Numbered from the stretch's first letter, positions 18,364 through 28,701 are shown. The stretch: DNA of 64,000 nucleotides from Serratia liquefaciens (GCF_027594825.1 NZ_CP088930.1:2231019-2295018), one strand, 5' to 3'. Notes: generated by a model from the letters alone, not told the origin. Made by a program: numbers and translations.

Positions 18364-20160
18364 ATGAGTAGTCATCAAACGGGGGCCGGTAAGCCTGGTC
18401 CTATCGGGCGACTGCTGCGGCCTATACGTGGGAGCCTTATTGTCGCCGGGGTACTGGCAGCTATCGGCACAATATTCACGCTGGTGCCGTTGGCGGGCAT
18501 TGCCCATATTGCCGTCATTGTTTTGGGTCATCAGGAACAAACAGGAGCCGCTACTCCGTTTCTGGCGGCGGGTGGGATTGGCGACAGCGTCGTCGTCTGC
18601 CTGGTCAGCCTGTTTGTCGGCTTAATCATTGTCACCCTGGCCGAAGTGCTCGCACACCTGGCCGATAACCGCATTACCCACGGCCTGCGCATTACGGCGG
18701 CCCGACGCCTGGCGCAGGTGCCCCTGGGGTGGTTTAGCGACCGTGCTTCAGGCGAAGTGAAACAGGCGATGCAGGACGATATTGGCACCCTGCACGATCT
18801 CACCGCCCACTTTTTCACCACCCTGGGACGCACAATCGGCGCGATGCTGATCTCGGTTATCTACATGTTCATCATGGACTGGCGGATGGCGATCGTCTCG
18901 ATTATTCCTTTCTTCCTGTTCTTCTTCATTTTCGGCAAGGCTCAAAAAGCCGGCGCGCCCCATATGGGCGAGTTTGTTAAGGGGTTAGGCCGTATCAATA
19001 ATGCCGTGGCCGAATTCGTTAACGGCATCCCGGTGATCAAAACCTTCAGCGGCGGCGGCAAAGCGCACAGCAGCTACCGTAAAGCGATCGCCTCCTTTAC
19101 TCAGGTATTCACCCGTACCATGAGCCCGGTGATCAAGACCATAGCGCTGGCGAATGCCATCGTTGCTCCGGTGACCGTATTGGGTGTGGTGTTGGTTTTC
19201 GGTACCTTGTTTGTAGCACTGGGCTGGCTTGAACCGCTTAACGTCTTGCCGTTCGCCCTGGTCGCGCCGGGTATTTCCGCCCCGCTGCTGTTAATGGGCT
19301 TTATTACCCACGGCCTGCGTAATGCCACAGGGGCGGCGGAACGCATACAATCGCTGCTGGATACGCCAATCCTCACGCAGCCAGAGAGGCAACCCGTGCT
19401 GCAAGATGCGGAGATCCGTTTCGAGCAAACGGGCTATTCCTACAATAGTGACGGTCACGTGCTGGCAGACATCAACCTCAGCCTGAAACCCGGCAGCGTA
19501 ACCGCCATCGTCGGCCCATCCGGCGCGGGTAAATCCACCCTGGCGCGCTTGCTGTTACGTTTCTTCGACCCGACCCAAGGACGCATTACGCTCGGCGGTG
19601 TCGATCTGCGCGAATTGAGCTCTACCCTGCTTTATCAACACATTGGTTTCGTGCTGCAGGAAGTGAAGCTGATCCACGCCAGCCTGCGAGAAAACATTGC
19701 GTTGGGTCGCCCCAATGCCAGCATGCAGGAAATCGAAGCCGCTGCCATGGCAGCCAATATTCACGATCATATCCTGAGCTTGCCACGAGGTTACGACTCG
19801 GTAGTCGGAGAGGATGCAAAACTCTCCGGGGGTGAACAGCAGCGCGTAAGCATCGCGCGCGCCGTGTTGTTGAACCCACCGATTTTGGTGCTGGATGAAG
19901 CCACCGCCGCCGCTGACGCGGAGAACGAATACCTGATTCAGGAAGCCCTTTCCAACTTTGCCAAAAATCGCACGTTGCTGGTGATTGCCCACAGGTTAGA
20001 CACCATCATGCACGCCGACCATATCGTTGTGCTTGAGGACGGCACGATCCGCGAACAAGGCAACCATGCCGAGTTGTTGGCCGGCCAAGGCCGTTATGCT
20101 CGTCTCTGGGCTGCGGGGGGTTACGAAAACATGACGAAACAGGCGGATCAACCATGTTAA
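18364..20160 (+). CDS. ABC transporter permease/ATP-binding half, YbtP/IrtA/PchH-like
   Basis: A 598-residue half-transporter with an N-terminal type I exporter-fold membrane domain (about six helices to residue 330) fused to an ATPase domain. Walker A GPSGAGKST is at 384-392, the signature is LSGGEQQR, and Walker B is ILVLDEATAAAD; the last residues depart from the usual SALD of the D-loop. The H-loop is IAHRLDT. GGGGAG precedes the ATG at 18364; a frame extension of 17 codons lacks similarity. It overlaps the next gene by 7 nt, so the two probably form a heterodimer. Downstream of a siderophore receptor, such pairs (YbtPQ, IrtAB, PchHI) import siderophores despite the exporter fold. The direction of transport here is inferred. 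Confidence 0.85.
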   Translation: MSSHQTGAGKPGPIGRLLRPIRGSLIVAGVLAAIGTIFTLVPLAGIAHIAVIVLGHQEQTGAATPFLAAGGIGDSVVVCLVSLFVGLIIVTLAEVLAHLADNRITHGLRITAARRLAQVPLGWFSDRASGEVKQAMQDDIGTLHDLTAHFFTTLGRTIGAMLISVIYMFIMDWRMAIVSIIPFFLFFFIFGKAQKAGAPHMGEFVKGLGRINNAVAEFVNGIPVIKTFSGGGKAHSSYRKAIASFTQVFTRTMSPVIKTIALANAIVAPVTVLGVVLVFGTLFVALGWLEPLNVLPFALVAPGISAPLLLMGFITHGLRNATGAAERIQSLLDTPILTQPERQPVLQDAEIRFEQTGYSYNSDGHVLADINLSLKPGSVTAIVGPSGAGKSTLARLLLRFFDPTQGRITLGGVDLRELSSTLLYQHIGFVLQEVKLIHASLRENIALGRPNASMQEIEAAAMAANIHDHILSLPRGYDSVVGEDAKLSGGEQQRVSIARAVLLNPPILVLDEATAAADAENEYLIQEALSNFAKNRTLLVIAHRLDTIMHADHIVVLEDGTIREQGNHAELLAGQGRYARLWAAGGYENMTKQADQPC

Positions 20161-21896
20161 AAACATTTATGCAGTTGCTCGGCAACGATGCTCCCATATT
20201 CCGTCGTTATATCGGCATGGCCGCGCTTTACGGTGTGTGTTGCGGCCTGACGGTCACCACCTTGGTACCTGTTGTCGGCAACCTGCTGCAAGGTGAAGTC
20301 TACACGGCGGCCGGTTGGCTGATGGCGCTTTTCGCCGGCGTACTTTTGAGCTGGCTGTTGCGCAGACGCGTCGATTTTGCCGGCATGAACGTAGGCTCAT
20401 CGCTGTTACTGACGGCCCGTCAACGCATTGGCGACCATGTGGCTACCTTGCCTATCGGCTGGTTCACTCCTGATAATACGGCGCGACTCAGCCATGTGGT
20501 TTCTCAGGGGATGATGGATGTGGCGCAACTCCCGGCGCACCTTTTTACACCAATTGTCAGCGGTGTTGTCACGCCGCTGGTACTGGTGATAGCGCTTTGC
20601 ACCTTGCAGTGGCAAATGGGGCTGCTGGCGCTGGCGGCCCTGCCCCTGATTGCCGGTATTTTCCTGCTCTCGGCCCGGCTCGGTACTCAGGCTGACGAAG
20701 CCTTCCATCAGGCATCCGCCCACACCAGCCAACGTATGGTGGAGTTTGCGCAGGCACAGTCAGTACTGCGCGCCTTCAACGGTGAAGGCAGCGGGACCCG
20801 TTTCCTCGAACAGGCCATCGATCGGCAGTATCAGTCAGGCAAGCGGCTTATTTATATCTCCACCGCCTCTGTGGTGTTCAACTCCTGGGTAGTGCAACTG
20901 GTGTTTGCCACCCTGTTGGTCACCGGGGCAACGCTACTGAGTCACACCCAGGGGAGCCTGCCGGCTATCGGTAACGCGGTGGGAACGGTGATCGCCCTGA
21001 TGCTGGTTAGCCGCTTTATCGACCCGTTGCTGGACGTTGCCAGCTATGGCGAAGCCCTGAGAAACGCTCGTGGCCAGTTAAATGCCGTCAGCGAAATTTT
21101 AGCCATTACCCCCTTGCCGGAACCACAGCAGGCTCAGCAGCCGAACGACGCTTCGCTGGAGTTGCGCGATGTTTCGTTCAGCTATTCGCCAGAACAGGCT
21201 GCCGTACTGCGCGGGGTCAGCTTTAAGGTTGAACCCGGCACAATGACCGCACTGGTTGGCGCATCCGGCTCGGGTAAAACCAGTTTGGTTCGTTTGATTG
21301 CGCGTTTCTTTGACGTCACGGGCGGGGCAGTGATGATTGGCGGAGCCGACGTACGCCAGATCCCTAACGAACAATTGACGGATCAGATCAGCCAGATTTT
21401 CCAAAATACCTATCTGTTCCAGGGCAGCATTGGCGAAAACATCCGTCTGGGTAAGCCGACGGCCAGCGATGAGGAAGTGTTGATGGCCATCGAACAGGCC
21501 GGGGCGGCGGAAATCATCGAACGGCTGCCCCAGGGGCTGGATACCCCGGTTGGGGAAGGCGGCGCTCGGCTTTCCGGCGGCGAGCGCCAGCGTATTTCTA
21601 TCGCCCGTGCGCTGATTAAAGACGCCCCTGTTCTGCTGGTTGATGAAGCGACTGCGGCACTGGATCCCGAGAATCAAGCGATCATCGCCGACACCCTTGC
21701 ACGGCTGCGTGGCAAAAAGACGTTGATTGTCATTGCGCACCAGCTGTCGACGGTAGCGATGGCCGATCAAATCCTGGTGCTGCAAGACGGCGAAATTGCT
21801 GAACGCGGCACCCACGCCCAGCTTGAAGCCCTGGGGGGACGCTACGCACACTTCCTGACTCAGCGGCAGCGGACCAAAGGTTGGCGTATTGCCTGA
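20154..21896 (+). CDS. ABC transporter permease/ATP-binding half, YbtQ/IrtB/PchI-like
   Basis: A 580-residue partner half-transporter. It has six predicted membrane helices (to about residue 310) and an ATPase domain with Walker A GASGSGKTS (369-377), signature LSGGERQR, Walker B VLLVDEATAALD and H-loop IAHQLST. The start overlaps the end of the preceding gene by 7 nt, indicating translational coupling. No periplasmic binding protein, ferric reductase or siderophore biosynthesis gene lies nearby, so the substrate must come through the linked receptor or another one. An exporter of siderophore or another compound is the main alternative. Confidence 0.85.
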   Translation: MLKTFMQLLGNDAPIFRRYIGMAALYGVCCGLTVTTLVPVVGNLLQGEVYTAAGWLMALFAGVLLSWLLRRRVDFAGMNVGSSLLLTARQRIGDHVATLPIGWFTPDNTARLSHVVSQGMMDVAQLPAHLFTPIVSGVVTPLVLVIALCTLQWQMGLLALAALPLIAGIFLLSARLGTQADEAFHQASAHTSQRMVEFAQAQSVLRAFNGEGSGTRFLEQAIDRQYQSGKRLIYISTASVVFNSWVVQLVFATLLVTGATLLSHTQGSLPAIGNAVGTVIALMLVSRFIDPLLDVASYGEALRNARGQLNAVSEILAITPLPEPQQAQQPNDASLELRDVSFSYSPEQAAVLRGVSFKVEPGTMTALVGASGSGKTSLVRLIARFFDVTGGAVMIGGADVRQIPNEQLTDQISQIFQNTYLFQGSIGENIRLGKPTASDEEVLMAIEQAGAAEIIERLPQGLDTPVGEGGARLSGGERQRISIARALIKDAPVLLVDEATAALDPENQAIIADTLARLRGKKTLIVIAHQLSTVAMADQILVLQDGEIAERGTHAQLEALGGRYAHFLTQRQRTKGWRIA

Positions 21897-21906
21897 CTGA
21901 AAACTG

Positions 21907-21936
21907 AAAAGGCTCCCACGAGGGAGCCTTTTGTCT
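21907..21936. terminator. Terminator after the ABC genes
   Basis: AAGGCTCCC-ACGA-GGGAGCCTT followed by TTGTCT, flanked by A and T tracts. It lies between the ABC operon and the convergent tsaD. Confidence 0.88.
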
Positions 21937-21959
21937 GGCTATGGCACTGTCCGGGCCAA

Positions 21960-22973
21960 TTAGACGGCAGGCAGCTCAGCCAACGGCCAGCGCGGCCGTA
22001 CCGAAACGCTCAGTTCCGGATTAGCACCGCTTTTCAGCCGCACCATGCCTGCGTAGGCGATCATCGCGCCATTATCGGTACAGAACTCCGGTCGGGCGTA
22101 AAACACTTCACCGCCGCGCTTATGCATCATTTCTGCCAGCTTGGTTCGCAGCGTACGGTTGGCGCTGACGCCACCGGCCATCACCAGACGTTTAAAGCCG
22201 GTTTGTTCCAGCGCGCGTTTGCATTTGATCGCCAGCGTATCCACCACCGCATCTTCAAACGCCCGGGCAATGTCAGCACGCGTCTGATCGTCATTGCCGT
22301 TGGAGCGAATGGTATTGGCGGCAAAGGTCTTCAGCCCGGAGAAGCTGAAATCCAGCCCTGGGCGGTCAGTCATCGGACGCGGGAAGGTAAAACGCCCCGC
22401 CGTACCCTGTTGCGCCATCTTCGACAGCATCGGCCCACCGGGGTAGTCCAGCCCAAGCAGCTTGGCGGTTTTATCGAAAGCCTCACCGGCCGCATCGTCG
22501 ACCGATTCGCCCAGCAGTTCATATTCGCCGATACCGGTCACGCTGATCAGCTGCGTATGCCCGCCAGACACCAGCAGCGCGACAAACGGGAACGCCGGCG
22601 GGTTATCTTCCAGCATCGGCGCCAGCAGGTGGCCTTCCATATGATGCACCGGCACCGCCGGCACATTCCAGGCAAACGCCAGTGCGCGGCCAATGGTCGC
22701 CCCGACCAGCAGCGCGCCCACCAGGCCCGGCCCGGCGGTGTAGGCAACGCCGTCGATATCCGCTGCGGTCAGGTTCGCTTCCTTCAATGCCGCCTGAATC
22801 AACGGCACGGTTTTGCGCACGTGATCGCGGGAGGCCAGCTCCGGTACCACGCCGCCGTAGTCGGCATGCAGCTTCACCTGGCTGTACAATTGGTTGGCTA
22901 ATAAACCGGCCTGATCGTCATACACTGCAATTCCGGTTTCATCGCAGGAGGTTTCTATGCCCAGTACTCGCAT
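21960..22973 (-). CDS. tsaD: tRNA N6-adenosine threonylcarbamoyltransferase TsaD
   Basis: A 337-residue ASKHA-fold enzyme that, with TsaB and TsaE, transfers threonylcarbamoyl to A37 of ANN-decoding tRNAs. The iron-binding HMEGH motif is at 111-115. [10 protein letters not shown] begins at residue 5, and SGGHTQL and [10 protein letters not shown] are conserved. The start at 22973 matches the E. coli N-terminus [10 protein letters not shown]; five codons upstream are in frame. It is divergent from rpsU, the classical arrangement. Confidence 0.97.
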   Translation of the reverse strand: MRVLGIETSCDETGIAVYDDQAGLLANQLYSQVKLHADYGGVVPELASRDHVRKTVPLIQAALKEANLTAADIDGVAYTAGPGLVGALLVGATIGRALAFAWNVPAVPVHHMEGHLLAPMLEDNPPAFPFVALLVSGGHTQLISVTGIGEYELLGESVDDAAGEAFDKTAKLLGLDYPGGPMLSKMAQQGTAGRFTFPRPMTDRPGLDFSFSGLKTFAANTIRSNGNDDQTRADIARAFEDAVVDTLAIKCKRALEQTGFKRLVMAGGVSANRTLRTKLAEMMHKRGGEVFYARPEFCTDNGAMIAYAGMVRLKSGANPELSVSVRPRWPLAELPAV

Positions 22974-23516
<543 letters not shown>

Positions 23517-23588
23517 TTCTTCGGGGGTAACCCCGCCGCGTGAATTTCTGATTTTAAAAATCGCGCAGACCGAGTAGTTGCATACGAA

Positions 23589-23625
23589 GGCCGTGCTTTC
23601 CGAAAGGAATGCGCGGCTTGTTCTC
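23589..23625 (+). terminator. Partial terminator/processing hairpin between rpsU and dnaG
   Basis: An imperfect GGCCGTGCTTTCC / GGAATGCGCGGCTT stem followed by GTTCTCGTTT. In E. coli the same gap holds a leaky terminator and an RNase E processing site. Confidence 0.55.
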
Positions 23626-23652
23626 GTTTATAGGCTAGTAAAGTAAGGGCTT

Positions 23653-25401
23653 ATGGCTGGACGAATTCCGCGCGTATTTATCAATGACTTGCTGGCTCGC
23701 ACCGACATCGTCGATCTGATCGATGCCCGGGTAAAGCTCAAAAAGCAGGGCAAGAACTATCACGCGTGCTGTCCGTTCCACCACGAAAAAACGCCTTCAT
23801 TTACGGTTAATGGCGAAAAGCAGTTTTACCACTGTTTTGGTTGTGGTGCGCACGGTAACGCCGTCGACTTTCTGATGAATTACGACAGGCTCGAGTTTGT
23901 CGAAACCATCGAAGAGCTGGCAACCATGCACGGACTGGAAGTGCCTTACGAGGCGGGTTCCGGGCCGACGCAAATCGAACGCCATCAGCGTCAAAGCCTG
24001 TATCAACTGATGGAACAGCTCAGCGCGTTCTATCAACAGTCACTGCATCAGTCCTCCGGCACGCCGGCACGCAATTATCTGCAACAGCGCGGACTGAGTG
24101 ACGATGTTATCCGCCATTTCGCCATCGGCTTTGCACCTGCCGGTTGGGATAACGCCTTAAAGCGTTTTGGTCGCGACGCCGAGTCACGCCTGGCATTGAA
24201 CGATGCAGGCATGCTGGTGACTAACGATCAAGGACGCTCGTACGATCGTTTCCGTGAGCGCGTAATGTTCCCTATCCGCGACAAGCGCGGGCGAGTAATC
24301 GCCTTTGGCGGACGTGTGTTGGGTGACGGCATGCCGAAATACCTGAACTCACCGGAAACCGAAGTCTTCCACAAGGGTCGTCAGTTGTACGGCCTGTATG
24401 AAGCGCAACAGAGCCACCCTACCCCGCAGCGCTTGCTGGTAGTGGAAGGCTATATGGACGTGGTGGCGCTGGCGCAATACGGCATCGATTATGCCGTCGC
24501 CTCGCTTGGCACCTCGACAACGGCCGAACATATTCAGCTGCTGTTCCGCGCCACCGACAACGTCGTCTGTTGCTATGACGGTGACAGAGCCGGTCGCGAA
24601 GCGGCCTGGCGCGCACTGGAAACCGCGCTGCCCTATCTCAATGACGGGCGTCAGCTGCGGTTTATGTTTTTGCCCGACGGCGAAGACCCGGACACATTGG
24701 TACGCAAAGAAGGCAAAGAGGCCTTCGAACAGCGAATGGAGCTGGCGCAGCCGCTTTCCACTTTCCTGTTCGAAACCCTGATGCCGCAGGTAGACCTGAG
24801 CAGCCCGGACGGCCGCGCCAAGCTGAGCACACTGGCACTGCCGCTGATTACTCAGGTACCGGGCGAAACGTTGCGCTTGTACCTGCGCCAACAGCTCGGC
24901 AGCAAGCTGGGTTTGCTGGACGACAGCCAGCTCGACAAGCTGATGCCCAAGCAAGCCGAAAATGCGAATACTTATCAGGCGCCCCAGCTAAAACGCACAA
25001 CCATGCGTATACTGATAGGGTTACTGGTACAAAATCCGCAGCTGGCTACACTTATCCCTTCGCTAGAGGGATTGGAGCAGACCAAACAGGCGGGTTTGCC
25101 GCTGTTTGTCGAGCTGGTGCAGACCTGCCTGGCTCAGCCGGGGCTGACGACCGGCCAGCTGTTGGAGCAGTATCGCGACAACAAATTGAGCCAACAGCTT
25201 GAAACCTTGGCAACATGGAACCATATGATCGTTGAGGATATGGTTGAACAGACTTTTTTGGATACTTTAGCCAGCCTGTACGACTCGGTACTGGAACAAC
25301 GGCTGGAGACATTGATCGCACAGGCCAGAACCCATGGCCTCAGCCCGGAAGAACGTGAAGAAGTCCGTTCTTTGAATCAGGTGCTGGCGAAGAAAAACTG
25401 A
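23653..25401 (+). CDS. dnaG: DNA primase
   Basis: A 582-residue primase that makes RNA primers at the replication fork. The zinc-binding CHC2 site is C40, H43, C61 and C64. The RNA polymerase core includes VEGYMDV and the TOPRIM acidic motif YDGDRAGREAA. The C-terminal helicase-binding domain (from about 435) contacts DnaB. It is preceded by a weak ribosome-binding site, as expected for this low-abundance protein, and is followed by rpoD after about 160 nt. Confidence 0.98.
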   Translation: MAGRIPRVFINDLLARTDIVDLIDARVKLKKQGKNYHACCPFHHEKTPSFTVNGEKQFYHCFGCGAHGNAVDFLMNYDRLEFVETIEELATMHGLEVPYEAGSGPTQIERHQRQSLYQLMEQLSAFYQQSLHQSSGTPARNYLQQRGLSDDVIRHFAIGFAPAGWDNALKRFGRDAESRLALNDAGMLVTNDQGRSYDRFRERVMFPIRDKRGRVIAFGGRVLGDGMPKYLNSPETEVFHKGRQLYGLYEAQQSHPTPQRLLVVEGYMDVVALAQYGIDYAVASLGTSTTAEHIQLLFRATDNVVCCYDGDRAGREAAWRALETALPYLNDGRQLRFMFLPDGEDPDTLVRKEGKEAFEQRMELAQPLSTFLFETLMPQVDLSSPDGRAKLSTLALPLITQVPGETLRLYLRQQLGSKLGLLDDSQLDKLMPKQAENANTYQAPQLKRTTMRILIGLLVQNPQLATLIPSLEGLEQTKQAGLPLFVELVQTCLAQPGLTTGQLLEQYRDNKLSQQLETLATWNHMIVEDMVEQTFLDTLASLYDSVLEQRLETLIAQARTHGLSPEEREEVRSLNQVLAKKN

Positions 25402-25558
25402 ATACCAAACGGCTTAAGTGCCGATAAATGCGAGGGCAGAGCCCTGCAATATGCCGCCACAGTGGGCCGCGGCAACAACAAAAACGCCCCAAATGCTATT
25501 GTTGGCGGTTTCGCCGACCGACACCAACCCAAATACTCTGAAGTGTGGATACCGTCTT

Positions 25559-27394
25559 ATGGAGCAAAACCCGCAGTCACAGCTAAAGCTACTTGTCACC
25601 CGTGGTAAGGAGCAAGGCTATCTGACCTATGCTGAGGTCAATGACCATCTGCCGGAAGATATCGTCGACTCCGACCAGATCGAAGACATCATCCAGATGA
25701 TTAACGACATGGGCATCCAGGTTCTGGAAGAAGCGCCGGACGCCGACGACCTGTTGCTTGCTGAAAACTCAAACAGCACAGACGAAGATGCGGAAGAAGC
25801 TGCCGCTCAGGTATTGTCCAGCGTTGAGTCTGAAATCGGCCGTACCACCGACCCGGTGCGCATGTACATGCGCGAAATGGGGACCGTTGAACTGCTGACG
25901 CGCGAAGGCGAAATCGACATCGCCAAGCGCATTGAAGACGGCATCAACCAGGTGCAGTGCTCGGTTGCCGAGTACCCGGAAGCCATTACCTATTTGCTGG
26001 AACAGTACGATCGCGTCGAAGCGGGCGAAGCCCGTCTGTCCGATCTGATCACCGGCTTCGTCGATCCTAATGCGGAAGAGGACATCGCCCCTACCGCTAC
26101 CCACGTGGGTTCTGAGCTGTCTACCGAAGAGCAGAATGACGACGACGAAGAAGAAGATGAAGACGAAGAAGAAGACGACAACAGCATCGATCCTGAGCTG
26201 GCCCGTCAGAAATTCGCCGACCTGCGCGATCAGTACGAAGCGACTCGTGTCGTCATCAAAAAGAACGGCCGCAGCCACGCCAGCGCAGCAGAAGAAATTC
26301 TGAAGCTGTCTGAAGTGTTCAAGCAGTTCCGCCTGGTGCCGAAACAGTTCGACTTCCTGGTCAACAGCATGCGTACCATGATGGACCGCGTTCGTACTCA
26401 AGAACGTATCATCATGAAGCTGTGCGTTGAACAGTGCAAAATGCCGAAGAAAAACTTCGTGACTCTGTTCGCCGGCAACGAAACCAGCACCACCTGGTTC
26501 GAAGCCGCGCTGGCAATGGCCAAGCCATGGTCAGAGAAGCTGAAAGACGTCGCCGAAGATGTGCAACGCAGCCTGCAGAAACTGCGTCAGATCGAAGAAG
26601 AGACCGGCTTGACCATCGAGCAGGTGAAGGACATCAACCGCCGCATGTCTATCGGTGAAGCGAAAGCCCGCCGTGCGAAGAAAGAGATGGTTGAAGCGAA
26701 CTTGCGTCTGGTTATTTCTATCGCCAAGAAATACACCAACCGCGGCCTGCAGTTCCTGGATCTGATCCAGGAAGGCAACATCGGTCTGATGAAAGCGGTA
26801 GACAAGTTTGAATACCGTCGTGGTTATAAGTTCTCGACTTACGCCACCTGGTGGATCCGTCAGGCTATCACCCGTTCTATCGCTGACCAGGCGCGTACCA
26901 TCCGTATTCCGGTGCATATGATTGAGACCATCAACAAGCTCAACCGTATTTCGCGCCAGATGCTGCAAGAGATGGGCCGCGAACCGACGCCGGAAGAGCT
27001 GGCTGAACGCATGCTGATGCCGGAAGACAAAATCCGCAAAGTGCTGAAGATCGCCAAAGAGCCGATCTCCATGGAAACGCCGATCGGTGATGATGAAGAT
27101 TCACATCTGGGCGATTTCATCGAGGATACCACCCTCGAGCTGCCGCTGGATTCTGCCACCTCGGAAAGCCTGCGCTCCGCAACGCACGACGTATTGGCCG
27201 GCCTGACCGCCCGTGAAGCGAAAGTGCTGCGTATGCGTTTCGGCATCGATATGAACACTGACCACACTTTGGAAGAAGTGGGCAAACAGTTCGACGTTAC
27301 CCGTGAGCGTATTCGTCAGATCGAAGCCAAAGCACTGCGTAAACTGCGCCACCCAAGCCGTTCCGAAGTGCTGCGCAGCTTCCTGGACGACTAA
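25559..27394 (+). CDS. rpoD: RNA polymerase sigma factor RpoD (sigma-70)
   Basis: The 611-residue housekeeping sigma factor. It starts [20 protein letters not shown] (region 1.1). An acidic stretch of D and E (about 197-212) lies in the non-conserved region. Regions 2.3-2.4 contain [20 protein letters not shown], and region 4.2 contains the helix-turn-helix [20 protein letters not shown]. The start at 25559 matches E. coli; the frame extends 47 codons upstream without similarity. It is the last gene of the operon and ends at a strong terminator. Confidence 0.98.
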   Translation: MEQNPQSQLKLLVTRGKEQGYLTYAEVNDHLPEDIVDSDQIEDIIQMINDMGIQVLEEAPDADDLLLAENSNSTDEDAEEAAAQVLSSVESEIGRTTDPVRMYMREMGTVELLTREGEIDIAKRIEDGINQVQCSVAEYPEAITYLLEQYDRVEAGEARLSDLITGFVDPNAEEDIAPTATHVGSELSTEEQNDDDEEEDEDEEEDDNSIDPELARQKFADLRDQYEATRVVIKKNGRSHASAAEEILKLSEVFKQFRLVPKQFDFLVNSMRTMMDRVRTQERIIMKLCVEQCKMPKKNFVTLFAGNETSTTWFEAALAMAKPWSEKLKDVAEDVQRSLQKLRQIEEETGLTIEQVKDINRRMSIGEAKARRAKKEMVEANLRLVISIAKKYTNRGLQFLDLIQEGNIGLMKAVDKFEYRRGYKFSTYATWWIRQAITRSIADQARTIRIPVHMIETINKLNRISRQMLQEMGREPTPEELAERMLMPEDKIRKVLKIAKEPISMETPIGDDEDSHLGDFIEDTTLELPLDSATSESLRSATHDVLAGLTAREAKVLRMRFGIDMNTDHTLEEVGKQFDVTRERIRQIEAKALRKLRHPSRSEVLRSFLDD

Positions 27395-27409
27395 GGCTCA
27401 GCTGTTCGC

Positions 27410-27438
27410 AAAAAACCCCGGCTTGCCGGGGTTTTTTA
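27410..27438. terminator. Bidirectional terminator after rpoD
   Basis: AAAAAACCCCGGC-TT-GCCGGGGTTTTTT. It serves rpoD and the convergent SnoaL-like gene. Confidence 0.92.
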
Positions 27439-27442
27439 TTGC

Positions 27443-27895
27443 CTAAAACATGCTGTTGCCGCTGGCGGTTTTCTCCGGCACCGGTTGGGTCACGTCCCAG
27501 TGCTCCACGATTTTGCCTGCGTCATCAAGCCGGAAAATATCGATAATCGCGGCCGTCTTACCCTTTTCACGCCCGCTGGTCTCTACGTGCAAAATCACAT
27601 AGTTGCCGTCGACAAACGCCTGTTTGATTTCACTGTGAGAATCGGGGTAACGAGCTTTGAGCAACTCGACAAACTTGCGGAACCCTTCCACCCCATCCTG
27701 CGCATTGGGATTGTGCTGTTTGTACTCGTCGCCCAGAAAGGGCCGCGCCGCCGCAAAATCTTTGTTATTCAGCCCCTGCTGATAAAACTCCAGCACGTTA
27801 TTTTTGTTCTTCAGTTCCTGCGCGCTGTTGCCCGCATGGGCAGCGCCGGTCGCCAACAGCAGAGCGACCAACCCCGCTTTAATCATCGCTTTCAT
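27443..27895 (-). CDS. Secreted SnoaL-like / NTF2-fold protein
   Basis: A 150-residue protein. A cleavable signal peptide (residues 1-21, ending AHA) is followed by a SnoaL-like fold domain with the pattern VLEFYQQGLNNKDFAAARPFL, YKQHNP, GVEGFRKFVELL, DIFRLDDAGKIVEHWDV. Such domains serve as enzymes or ligand binders of varied kinds; no specific activity can be assigned. GAGGGAG sits upstream of the ATG. Nineteen nt separate it from mug upstream on the same strand, so the two may be cotranscribed. I do not recall it in the E. coli rpoD-mug interval. Confidence 0.82.
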   Translation of the reverse strand: MKAMIKAGLVALLLATGAAHAGNSAQELKNKNNVLEFYQQGLNNKDFAAARPFLGDEYKQHNPNAQDGVEGFRKFVELLKARYPDSHSEIKQAFVDGNYVILHVETSGREKGKTAAIIDIFRLDDAGKIVEHWDVTQPVPEKTASGNSMF

Positions 27896-27914
27896 CTCGC
27901 AACTCCCTCTCAGA

Positions 27915-28403
27915 TTATTTCAATGCCAGAAACAGCTCACGATAACTCTCTGTAAGCTGCTCCAGCGTGGCGCGATTCAATCCGCTGGGGTTAGGCAATA
28001 CCCAAACCTCAGTTTTACCGATCGTCATCTCCTGACGGCCCCAGGCCGCATTTTTCACCCCAAAGGCGCTGCTGAACGCCTGCTTGCCCAGAATCGCCAA
28101 TGCGCGCGGCTGATAGCGCAAGATTTTTTCTTTTAACGCCTCGCCGCCGCTGAGCAATTCCTCACGCGTCACTTCGCTGGCTGCTACCGTTGGCCGCGCC
28201 ACCAGCGCGGTGATGCCGCAGCCGGTATCCTGTAGCTGTTGCCACTGCTCGGGTACCAGTTGACGTTCGGTAAAGCCGGCCTGATGCACCACCTTCCAGA
28301 AGCGGTTGCTGCCGTTGGCAAAAGGGTAGCCTTGGTGGGCGGAGGAGAGGCCGGGGTTGATGCCGCAAAACACCACCCGCAGGTTTGGCGCCAGGAGTTC
28401 CAT
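27915..28403 (-). CDS. mug: G/U mismatch-specific DNA glycosylase
   Basis: A 162-residue Mug protein that excises uracil and ethenocytosine from mismatched DNA. The active-site motif GINPGLSS carries the catalytic asparagine (N16, N18 in E. coli), and the intercalating loop NPSGLNR is near residue 140. LAILGKQAF is also conserved. It sits between rpoD and the tRNA-Ile2 gene as in E. coli. The ribosome-binding site is weak; the start was chosen by similarity to E. coli Mug. Confidence 0.93.
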   Translation of the reverse strand: MELLAPNLRVVFCGINPGLSSAHQGYPFANGSNRFWKVVHQAGFTERQLVPEQWQQLQDTGCGITALVARPTVAASEVTREELLSGGEALKEKILRYQPRALAILGKQAFSSAFGVKNAAWGRQEMTIGKTEVWVLPNPSGLNRATLEQLTESYRELFLALK

Positions 28404-28511
28404 AGGGTTCGGGAGTCCATTAAAGGGGATTTACAGCGGTTATCGCAAAATCCGCCAGTAATTACAACAGGCTAGAACTGCGCATAAAAGCAACATACGG
28501 ATGGTTAACTG

Positions 28512-28541
28512 TAGACCTGCGTCGAAGGATTGCCGTATAAT
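28512..28541 (+). promoter_or_regulatory. Predicted promoter of the tRNA-Ile2 gene
   Basis: TAGACC (28512-28517), an 18-bp spacer and a perfect TATAAT (28536-28541). A G/C-rich discriminator (CTCGCCGC) follows, as expected for a stringently controlled stable RNA. Confidence 0.6.
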
Positions 28542-28551
28542 CTCGCCGCTT

Positions 28552-28628
28552 GGCCCCTTAGCTCAGTTGGTTAGAGCACGCGACTCATAATCGCTTGGTC
28601 ACTGGTTCAAGTCCAGTAGGGGCCACCA
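28552..28628 (+). tRNA. ileX: tRNA-Ile2 (anticodon CAT, lysidine-modified)
   Basis: A 77-nt tRNA with encoded CCA. The acceptor stem is GGCCCCT / AGGGGCC, the D arm AGCTCAGTTGGTTAGAGC, anticodon CAT at 28586-28588 in the loop CTCATAA, and the T arm ACTGG-TTCAAGT-CCAGT. Sequence and position after mug match E. coli ileX, so CAU is read as isoleucine after TilS makes lysidine (decoding AUA), not methionine. The top anticodon-stem pair is C-T (28579/28595) instead of the G-T recalled for E. coli. Confidence 0.95.
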
Positions 28629-28649
28629 AATCTCGCTGTTTTCACAGCC

Positions 28650-28682
28650 AAAAAAGCCACCTTCCCAAAGGTGGCTTTTTTA
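28650..28682. terminator. Terminator after tRNA-Ile2
   Basis: AAAAAAGCCACCTT-CCC-AAAGGTGGCTTTTTT. It also faces the convergent HPP-family gene. Confidence 0.92.
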
Positions 28683-28701
28683 TTTCCATCCGCCCGCGTG
28701 A

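Noticed and set aside
25418..25558. An upstream extension of rpoD by 47 codons
   Set aside because: It has no similarity to sigma-70; the sequence fits a non-coding dnaG-rpoD spacer and the E. coli start lies at 25559.
26140..26180. A repeated GAA/GAC tract that looks like a simple repeat
   Set aside because: It encodes the normal acidic stretch of the sigma-70 non-conserved region.
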